A stretch of DNA of 5,568 bases from Pseudomonadota bacterium (GTDB taxonomy: Bacteria > BMS3Abin14): NCBI GenBank assembly GCA_003229755.1, contig QIFJ01000165.1:1-5568 (forward strand), written 5' to 3'. The notes below the pieces were generated by a model. It had not been told where the DNA came from, searched no databases, and saw nothing but the letters and a program-made list of their open reading frames with translations. This document shows, piece after piece, positions 1 to 4,497 of the stretch; the first letter of the stretch is position 1; each line of letters starts with the position of its first letter. A program made the translations under genes and the position numbers.

Positions 1-60
1 AATCACCAACTAATTGGGAGATGAATCGAAATTAGAGCATTAGACATTATTCATGATTTA

Positions 61-105
61 CTAATCACCAATAACCAATCACCAATCACTAATTACCAAT
101 CACTA
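61..105. repeat. Degenerate AATCACCAAT direct repeats in the leader
   Basis: The decamer AATCACCAAT occurs at 63-72 and 77-86, with related forms AATCACT at 84-90 and ACCAATCACTA at 95-105; AATCACCAA also opens the window at 1-9. The whole 1-138 leader is AT-rich and has no coding frame. Units overlap and have no constant spacer, so this is a low-complexity dispersed-repeat tract, not a CRISPR or a clear operator array. I see no convincing -35/-10 pair in it. Confidence 0.6.
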
Positions 106-138
106 GTTACTTATCTGACAGGGTATAGCAAAGAAAAA

Positions 139-1623
139 ATGGCTAAACGAATACTACTTGTAGACGAAAACAAATCTTTTGTGAGGAAACTGGATAAAAG
201 ACTCTCAAAAGCCCGGTATACGGTGGTGACTACATCTGATGGCGCGTCAGCACTTGAAGCTGTCCTGACGAACAAGCCTGACCTTGTAATAACCAACTAT
301 CACCTTCCTGTATTCGGCGGTGAACGCCTCAGGGCCTTTATCAGGAATAACCCCACGACCTTCCACATCCCATTTATTTTTCTCGTTAACCCGGAAAGGG
401 AGAAGGATTTTACTCTCGCATCCATCGGTCCGGATGTATGTCTTTACAAGCCGTTCCGCTGGGAGGAAATATCCAGAAGAATAGAAGAGGCTTTCAATCC
501 ATCACTTACAGAGAAAGACAGGCTGGAAGAGAAAGGCGCTGGGGTTGAGGGGCACCTTAAAGAGGTCAATCTTGTGGACCTGCTGCAGATCTTCAGTCTC
601 AACAGGAGAACGGGTATTCTGACAATAACCAGCGGAGACGGGCCTGAGGGGATCATACATCTGAAGGAGGGTGATGTAGTAAGCACGACCCTTGGCCTGA
701 TCGCAGGTGAAAAAGCCCTCTTCAGGATCCTGAGATGGCAGGTTGGAACCTTTAAATACAGACCGGAAAAATTCACAGTAGCACGAAATATTTCCAGGTC
801 CATTGACGCGCTTCTGATGGAGGGAATGAGACAGCTTGATGAGTGGAAGACACTCCAGTCAAAAATGCCGCCTGCTTCTGCACACCTCAAGTTAAGAAAA
901 GGCAAAGGCGAGCTACCGAAAAATCTACGCCCGGTTACCAGGGAGGTGATCCTTCTCCTCGAGTTTTATGAAACCGTTGATCATATGATCGACAAATCCA
1001 ATTTCACTGATTACGAGATATGCAAAGCGCTGTTGGGTCTGATACAGAAGGATATCATCGAGGTCCACCTCGATGAAGAGGAAGTCGTACGTGAAGAAAT
1101 ACCCCTGGTCAGTCCTGATCAGGCACTAAAAATAAGGAAGATATTGAGTTCCAGTACCGCCGATTTCCAGGGAACCGAGTGGGGCAAGATCCTCCTTTTT
1201 TCACCTACTGCTGATCTCATCAAAGAGTTTACAGCATCCGCGAATTACCTCAGCGAGTTTGCGCTGGCGAGGGATAACTTCTCAAATCAGGAGATCATTT
1301 CAGCATCCTTTGGTAATCTTGGGAGCCTCAGCATAAGTGAAAAAACCAGGCTTAAACTCTTTGCTCTGCCTTCGCGAGAGGAAGCATATCCGCTGCTGAA
1401 ACCTTTCTCTGAAGGCTCAGCGGGGGCAATATTTCTGACAAGTTCAGTCGAAAACAGCGATCAAGAAGGAAATGAGCTCATGGATTATGTGAAAAAAGAA
1501 CTTGACCTTCCTGTGCTGCAACTGAATATTAATGAGGAAACGGCCAGAGAGGATGCGGCCATGAACGTTTTCAACAGGCTTTTTGACGTTTTGCTGAATA
1601 AGCAGAACCACACCGGGGAATAG
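139..1623 (+). CDS. Degenerate receiver + PATAN/DUF4388 + vestigial GTPase-like regulator
   Basis: This 494-aa cytoplasmic signalling protein has three recognisable parts. Residues 3-118 have the CheY receiver fold: the acidic pair is D9-E10 and the conserved lysine is K104 in YKPF, but the phosphoacceptor position is N53 (LVITNYHLP) and the usual Thr/Ser after strand 4 is V83-N84, so phosphotransfer is not expected. Residues about 133-236 match the PATAN/DUF4388 family, with the typical GHLKEVNLVDLLQIF opening, the RTGILTI strand, the HLKEGDVV turn and GTFKY. Residues 254-310 look like the helical or winged-helix segment that often follows DUF4388. Residues 345-490 resemble the MglA/Srprb-like small GTPase fold, but P-loop, G3 and G4 residues are missing. 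The protein probably acts as a scaffold or protein-interaction module. The ATG at 139 places the receiver start normally; only a weak purine-rich ribosome site (AAAGAAAAA) precedes it. It is followed after five bases by a single-domain response regulator. The domain calls for the receiver and PATAN are firm; the GTPase-like call is an inference from fold pattern. Confidence 0.9.
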   Translation: MAKRILLVDENKSFVRKLDKRLSKARYTVVTTSDGASALEAVLTNKPDLVITNYHLPVFGGERLRAFIRNNPTTFHIPFIFLVNPEREKDFTLASIGPDVCLYKPFRWEEISRRIEEAFNPSLTEKDRLEEKGAGVEGHLKEVNLVDLLQIFSLNRRTGILTITSGDGPEGIIHLKEGDVVSTTLGLIAGEKALFRILRWQVGTFKYRPEKFTVARNISRSIDALLMEGMRQLDEWKTLQSKMPPASAHLKLRKGKGELPKNLRPVTREVILLLEFYETVDHMIDKSNFTDYEICKALLGLIQKDIIEVHLDEEEVVREEIPLVSPDQALKIRKILSSSTADFQGTEWGKILLFSPTADLIKEFTASANYLSEFALARDNFSNQEIISASFGNLGSLSISEKTRLKLFALPSREEAYPLLKPFSEGSAGAIFLTSSVENSDQEGNELMDYVKKELDLPVLQLNINEETAREDAAMNVFNRLFDVLLNKQNHTGE

Positions 1624-1628
1624 GTGAT

Positions 1629-2021
1629 ATGACATCAGAGCAGAAAAAGATCCTGGTAATCGATGACGATCCCAGTATTCAGGAGATATTAAGGATCATA
1701 CTGGAGAGAAACGGGTACATGGTGTACAGGGCCAATGATGGAGAAGAAGCGGTTAACCAGTTTGTGAATATTAAACCTGACCTGGTTATATGCGACATAT
1801 CGATGCCCAAGGGAGACGGCTTTAACGTGGCAATTGTCATAAGGAGCAAGGAGGGGGACGACAGCCGTATTCCGATACTCCTTATTAGTGCCTTTTATGA
1901 TGACATCTCCAATCGAGAAAACGCGGAGCGTTGCGGTGCAGACTCATTTCTTCCAAAGCCTTTTACCCGGGAACAACTTTTGAAGGCGGTGGAGGAACTA
2001 CTGGATGTAAATCATGGATAA
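1629..2021 (+). CDS. Single-domain (CheY-like) response regulator
   Basis: This 130-aa protein is one complete receiver domain with no output domain. All phosphorylation-site residues are present: acidic pocket D12-D13, phosphoacceptor D56 (LVICDISMP), S87 as the Thr/Ser switch residue, and K110 in the PKPF motif. It should accept phosphate from a histidine kinase, none of which is encoded here, and signal by protein-protein contact. The start lies five bases past the stop of the upstream gene, with GGGGA at 1615-1619 (nine-base spacing) as a likely ribosome site inside that gene, so translational coupling is likely. The pairing with an upstream receiver that cannot be phosphorylated suggests that the two proteins act together, but the sequence alone does not show contact. 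Family assignment is certain; the specific pathway is unknown. Confidence 0.95.
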   Translation: MTSEQKKILVIDDDPSIQEILRIILERNGYMVYRANDGEEAVNQFVNIKPDLVICDISMPKGDGFNVAIVIRSKEGDDSRIPILLISAFYDDISNRENAERCGADSFLPKPFTREQLLKAVEELLDVNHG

Positions 2022-2043
2022 CCGTAGAAAAGACATTATTATA

Positions 2044-2068
2044 TTGATGACTTTTTACGACCCTGCCA
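2044..2068 (+). repeat. Structured repeat, fragment A1 (3' tail only)
   Basis: The stretch carries ACTTTTTACGACCCT, which is the 3' tail of the full repeat copies ending at 3318 and 3863, followed by GCCA in place of ATCA. Only the tail is present. It sits directly before the 5' part of another copy (A2), so two truncated units lie tail to head. Its TTGATGACTTTTT (2044-2056) is the exact reverse complement of AAAAAGTCATCAA at 2085-2097. Confidence 0.7.
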
Positions 2069-2073
2069 AAAGA

Positions 2074-2122
2074 GATGACTTTGCAAAAAGTCATCAACGC
2101 GCCCATTGGTGGGCAGGTCGGG
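2074..2122 (+). repeat. Structured repeat, fragment A2 (5' hairpins only)
   Basis: This fragment matches the 5' end of copy B. Hairpin 1 is GATGACTTT (2074-2082), GCAA loop, AAAGTCATC (2087-2095). Hairpin 2 is GCCCA (2101-2105), TTGG loop, TGGGC (2110-2114). Similarity to copy B fades after about 2115. The loop-closing pair of hairpin 1 is T-A here and C-G in copy B, a compensatory change. The rest of the 2022-2192 spacer has no other evident feature apart from the csgG-like ribosome site. Confidence 0.75.
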
Positions 2123-2179
2123 GGACAGGTCAAAGATTTCATAGTTGCCCCAGGATAATGGGAGCACGCTGCATTAAAA

Positions 2180-2185
2180 AGGAGG
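2180..2185 (+). promoter_or_regulatory. Strong Shine-Dalgarno site of the CsgG-like gene
   Basis: AGGAGG lies seven bases before the ATG at 2193. It is the only textbook ribosome-binding site in the window, and it fixes that start. The other genes have weak or no recognisable sites. Confidence 0.85.
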
Positions 2186-2192
2186 CATAGGG

Positions 2193-3161
2193 ATGCCTAA
2201 GATCAATAAAGCAGTGAGATGGTTAGCTGCCCCGGCCATGGTTTTCCTGTTGTCAGCCTGTGTCGCCGCCAGCGGTTCAGAACAGGTTAAAGCTGAAGAG
2301 GAGGTTACATATCTTCCCTACAGCGGGCCGAAAAAGAGAATAGCGGTTCTGACTTTCGAGAACAAAATATCTAATCGCTGGTGGGACAGAAGCTGGAACA
2401 TACAAGAACGACTTACCGAGATGCTCATAACTGAACTCATGAAGACCAACCGCTTCATAGTCGTGGAGCGTGGAGCTCTGGATGAAGTCCTGGCCGAGCA
2501 GGACCTGGCGGCCAGTGGAAGAATCAGGAGGGGGACGGAGGCAAGAATAGGTGAGGTGCTGGGCGCTCAGGTTGTTATCAAGGGAGCTGTAACCGAGTTT
2601 GTCGAAAAGGAAAGCGGTGGTGGAGCTGGTATTTTACTGAAAGGCATCGGTATCGCGGGCAAATCCAACTCAGGCCACGTGGCTATTGATATGCGCCTGA
2701 TAGACGCCACCACCGGACAGATCCTTCAGTCCCAGAGGGCGGAGGGGAAAATAAAGACCACTGGTATAGGCGGTATTGCATTTTTCAAGGGTATCGCCTT
2801 CGGAGGAACCACCTATAAGAAGACTGCTCTGGGTAAAGCAACCCGAAAGGCAGTTGCGGCCGCTACGGCTTTTGTCGTAGATAACATGGAAAACAGGCCC
2901 TGGCAGGGCAGAGTAGTCAAGGTAGTCGGGAGAAAAGTCTATGTGAACGGTGGTTTCAATATGGGAATATCCCCCGGGTCCTACTTCACAGTCTTTTCCA
3001 AGGGTGAGGAATTGATCGATCCCGAAACCGGCCTGAGTCTGGGAAGCGCGATCGCCAGGATCGGTTCGGTTCAGGTTTCCCAGGTATTGGACAAGTTTTC
3101 CATCGCTGAAACTGTGGAGGGCTCAGGATTCAAGAGAGGGGATATCCTGAAAATGCAGTAG
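2193..3161 (+). CDS. CsgG/HfaB-family outer-membrane lipoprotein with FlgT-like C-terminal domain
   Basis: This 322-aa protein starts with a lipoprotein signal peptide: positive residues to R9, a hydrophobic core 10-20, and lipobox L20-S21-A22-C23; position +2 is Val, which does not signal inner-membrane retention. Residues 48-230 match the CsgG family (KRIAVLTFEN, RFIVVERGALDEVL, LGAQVVIKGAVTEF, IDMRLIDATTGQIL). CsgG forms an oligomeric secretion channel for curli subunits in enterobacteria. The stretches that correspond to its two membrane beta-hairpins are present and Gly-rich (about 136-165 and 184-212), so pore formation is plausible. An aromatic run W63-W64-W68 lies where CsgG has its constriction loop. 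Residues 237-321 (GRVVKVVGRKVYVNGG to FKRGDILKMQ) resemble the FlgT C-terminal domain and are absent from E. coli CsgG, which is about 45 residues shorter. No curlin or other Csg gene is nearby, so the cargo is unknown and a periplasmic assembly role is equally possible. A consensus ribosome site supports the start. The final base of the stop codon is also the first base of a structured repeat. Confidence 0.9.
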   Translation: MPKINKAVRWLAAPAMVFLLSACVAASGSEQVKAEEEVTYLPYSGPKKRIAVLTFENKISNRWWDRSWNIQERLTEMLITELMKTNRFIVVERGALDEVLAEQDLAASGRIRRGTEARIGEVLGAQVVIKGAVTEFVEKESGGGAGILLKGIGIAGKSNSGHVAIDMRLIDATTGQILQSQRAEGKIKTTGIGGIAFFKGIAFGGTTYKKTALGKATRKAVAAATAFVVDNMENRPWQGRVVKVVGRKVYVNGGFNMGISPGSYFTVFSKGEELIDPETGLSLGSAIARIGSVQVSQVLDKFSIAETVEGSGFKRGDILKMQ

Positions 3162-3318
3162 TTGATGACTTCGCAAGAAGTCATCAACGCGCCCATTTGT
3201 GGGGCGCCCGAATCGATGACTTGCGGTGCAAGTTATTGATTTGTGAGGAAAGTGAAAATGACACTTTTCGCTTTCCGCGGAGTAAAAAGCCATGAATGGA
3301 CTTTTTACGACCCTATCA
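3161..3318 (+). repeat. Structured multi-hairpin repeat, full copy B
   Basis: The element has five successive hairpins. H1: GTTGATGACTTC 3161-3172 with 3177-3188, perfect 12-bp stem and a GCAA (GNRA) loop. H2: GCGCCC 3189-3194 with GGGCGC 3202-3207. H3: 3211-3224 with 3228-3241, 14 bp including two G-U pairs. H4: GGAAAGTGAAAA 3247-3258 with 3265-3276, 12 bp with one G-U pair. H5: GTAAAAAGCCA 3282-3292 with 3297-3308, one bulged A. It ends in TTTTTACGACCCTATCA. The last 44 bases match copy C at 40 positions. The tail contains an ATG at 3296 that reads MDFLRPYQ and then stops, so it is not a gene in this copy. There is no transposase and no clear long terminal inverted repeat. Confidence 0.85.
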
Positions 3319-3349
3319 GTAGTTGACCAGGCAAATCTTGATTATTAAT

Positions 3350-3380
3350 AAAAGGCCCCGATTTTCGGGGCCTTTTCTGT
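3350..3380 (+). terminator. Rho-independent terminator after the CsgG-like gene
   Basis: A perfect 12-bp stem, AAAAGGCCCCGA (3350-3361) with TCGGGGCCTTTT (3365-3376), has a TTT loop and runs into CTGTTG. The AT flanks of the stem provide T-runs on both strands, so it could work in either direction. It lies 189 bases past the csgG-like stop, with repeat copy B in between, which means the repeat would be part of that transcript. Confidence 0.85.
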
Positions 3381-3400
3381 TGTATTTGCCTGGTAACGAA

Positions 3401-3414
3401 TTCCAGGTTCCAGG
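3401..3414 (+). repeat. TTCCAGGTTCCAGG dispersed repeat, copy 1
   Basis: TTCCAGGTTCCAGG is followed by TTCC, giving 2.5 units of a 7-base period. It is an exact inverted match to 3512-3525 and an exact direct match to 4269-4282. The DNA between the two inverted copies (about 97 bases) has no coding frame; it includes GATGCGT at two places. Confidence 0.8.
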
Positions 3415-3511
3415 TTCCAAGGTAATAGTCCAAGATCGTGATGCGTGATGGTTGATGCGTATCCCACCAGGGGAGAGGGCGAGTTCCAGATTATTTACTC
3501 ATATGGGGTTC

Positions 3512-3525
3512 CCTGGAACCTGGAA
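3512..3525 (-). repeat. TTCCAGGTTCCAGG dispersed repeat, copy 2 (inverted)
   Basis: CCTGGAACCTGGAA is the exact reverse complement of the copy at 3401-3414. The local GGTTCC-CT-GGAACC (3507-3520) is itself a small palindrome. Confidence 0.8.
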
Positions 3526-3539
3526 CAGTGTTAACATTG

Positions 3540-3555
3540 CGTGAAATCCATCACA
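3540..3555. promoter_or_regulatory. CRP/FNR-type palindrome
   Basis: CGTGAAATCCATCACA has the half-sites GTGA and TCAC separated by six bases, as in sites for CRP/FNR-family regulators (TGTGA-N6-TCACA). Five of five bases match on the right side and four of five on the left. A further TCACGC at 3566-3571 is the reverse complement of GCGTGA at 3539-3544. It lies about 300 bases before the receiver gene at 3841 and about 104 bases before the candidate sigma-54 promoter. Whether a CRP/FNR protein binds here is inferred. Confidence 0.4.
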
Positions 3556-3656
3556 TTGGGTTAAATCACGCTTCATGAAAGCCGATAACAATTTTGTACC
3601 CAATTCTTAACTATCGTTTTTATTGAACTTTTTAAACTGCATTGTCAGATCCAGAT

Positions 3657-3673
3657 TTGGTTCGCAATTTGCT
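3657..3673 (+). promoter_or_regulatory. Candidate sigma-54 (-24/-12) promoter
   Basis: TTGGTTCGCAATTTGCT keeps the invariant GG (3659-3660) and GC (3671-3672) exactly 12 bases apart and matches most of the consensus YTGGCACGRNNNTTGCW, missing at the C and A after GG and at the R. Transcription would start near 3684 and run through repeat copy C into the receiver gene. CAATTTGC at 3665-3672, overlapping the -12 element, has an exact inverted partner GCAAATTG at 3692-3699. Single-site matches of this kind occur by chance, so this is tentative. Confidence 0.4.
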
Positions 3674-3696
3674 ACTTAAAAATCGAACAATGCAAA

Positions 3697-3863
3697 TTGA
3701 TGACATAAACCTTGAGTCATTGATGATTACCATCGCGCCCGAGCGTGGGCGCCCGAACCCATAACCTTAATATATAGTTATGGATTCGTGAGGGAAGGGA
3801 AAACGACGCTTTTCCCTTCCCGCGGAGCAAAAAGCCACGGATGAACTTTTTACGACCCTATCA
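3697..3863 (+). repeat. Structured multi-hairpin repeat, full copy C
   Basis: This copy has the same order of elements as copy B but diverged stems. H1: ATTGATGAC 3696-3704 with GTCATTGAT 3716-3724 (two G-U pairs, longer loop). H2: GCGCCC 3735-3740 with GGGCGC 3747-3752. H3: 3755-3765 with 3777-3787 (10 of 11 paired). H4: GGGAAGGGAAAA 3792-3803 with 3810-3821, perfect 12 bp. H5: AAAAAG 3829-3834 with CTTTTT 3846-3851. The tail ends in TTTTTACGACCCTATCA at 3863, which is inside the following gene: the ATG at 3841 belongs to the repeat. Confidence 0.85.
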
Positions 3864-4227
3864 AAATTGTTCCGGAAAAATACTTGTAGTTGACGATGAG
3901 GATCTTCTTCGCTGGTCACTCACTCGATTTCTGGAGTCCGAAGGCTTCGAGGCCTATGAGGCTGAGGGGGGGCACAAGGCTCTTGAAATCCTGGAGTCAA
4001 ATCCGATTGCCGTGCTGATAACAGATCTGATGATGCCGGAGATGAGCGGTATAGAGCTGATAAGGATAGCTGTTGATAAGACTCCGGATTTATTTGTCCT
4101 CGTTATTACCGCTGCGGACTCATCACAGATGGTTACATCGGCCCAGGATGCCGGAGCAATAAAGATCTTCTCAAAACCTCTGTCCTTTTCAGATATCGTC
4201 GGAACCATTAATGATCTGTTAATCTAG
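3841..4227 (+). CDS. Single-domain NtrC-like response regulator with repeat-derived N-terminus
   Basis: This 128-aa protein is a stand-alone receiver with an intact active site: D18-D19, phosphoacceptor D62 (VLITDLMMP), T90 and K112 (FSKP). The VDDEDLLRWSLTRFLESEGF stretch is typical of receivers from NtrC/AtoC-type regulators, but there is no AAA+ or DNA-binding domain, so it may descend from such a protein by truncation or be a dedicated phosphate-relay domain. The first seven codons (MNFLRPY) come from the repeat ending at 3863. The frame is open upstream only to 3778 and contains no ATG, GTG or TTG there; the first internal ATG is codon 64, too late for a working receiver, so 3841 is the only ordinary start. 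The nearest Shine-Dalgarno-like GGAG (3824-3827) is 13 bases away, which is weak, and the start codon lies in the apical part of repeat hairpin H5. It is preceded by a candidate sigma-54 promoter. No kinase gene is adjacent. Confidence 0.9.
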   Translation: MNFLRPYQNCSGKILVVDDEDLLRWSLTRFLESEGFEAYEAEGGHKALEILESNPIAVLITDLMMPEMSGIELIRIAVDKTPDLFVLVITAADSSQMVTSAQDAGAIKIFSKPLSFSDIVGTINDLLI

Positions 4228-4251
4228 TTTCCAGACTCTTCCTCTCTCCGG

Positions 4252-4266
4252 CCAGCCTTCGGCTGG
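4252..4266. other. Small hairpin after the receiver gene
   Basis: CCAGCC-TTC-GGCTGG forms a six-base stem 25 bases past the stop codon. No T-run follows, so it is not a convincing intrinsic terminator. Confidence 0.4.
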
Positions 4267-4268
4267 AG

Positions 4269-4282
4269 TTCCAGGTTCCAGG
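4269..4282 (+). repeat. TTCCAGGTTCCAGG dispersed repeat, copy 3
   Basis: It is a 14-base exact match to the copy at 3401-3414. It lies in the spacer after the receiver gene, so all three copies in this window are intergenic. Confidence 0.8.
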
Positions 4283-4454
4283 TAAAATCATCGCGAGTCA
4301 CGCCTGAGGACCGGGGTTTTGGTGAATCACGAAGCGAAGCTCAAAGGGGGTTGCGAAGGCGAGTGATTACATCCAAAATCCCGGCCATTCGAATCTCGAA
4401 TTTCCAATGCACTAATCTCCAATTTCCATTTTCCAATCTCCATAACACTCAACC

Positions 4455-4475
4455 TTCAACTTTCAACTTTCAACT
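4455..4475 (+). repeat. Three tandem TTCAACT units
   Basis: TTCAACT is repeated three times without change at 4455-4461, 4462-4468 and 4469-4475, at the end of a pyrimidine-rich tract with CCAATTTCC-like words from about 4390. It ends 22 bases before the acyltransferase ATG. It is probably dispersed noncoding repeat material, although the frame stays open through it. Confidence 0.75.
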
Positions 4476-4497
4476 CTATATGCTAGCTTCACCAACA

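Noticed and set aside
61..105. Possible CRISPR array in the leader repeats
   Set aside because: Repeat units are about ten bases long, overlap, and have no uniform spacers.
111..296. Antisense open frame across the leader and start of the first gene
   Set aside because: It is opposite a well-supported receiver domain, has a low-complexity Ser-rich translation and no family resemblance.
444..905. 153-codon antisense frame inside the first gene
   Set aside because: It overlaps the PATAN domain entirely; the translation is Ser/Arg/Leu-rich and looks like no known protein.
1444..1635. Antisense frame over the junction of the first two genes
   Set aside because: It is fully covered by sense coding sequence and has no domain-like pattern.
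2047..2190. 47-codon sense frame (MTFYDPAKRDD...) before the CsgG-like gene
   Set aside because: It is made mainly of repeat fragments, has no ribosome site, and reads the repeat tail in a different frame from the copy that starts the receiver at 3841.
3954..4208. Antisense frame inside the second receiver gene
   Set aside because: It lies opposite intact active-site codons of a clear receiver and has no recognisable features.
4351..4497. N-terminal extension of the acyltransferase from a TTG codon
   Set aside because: The extra 49 residues are the translation of repeat-rich noncoding DNA; the family starts near the ATG at 4498.
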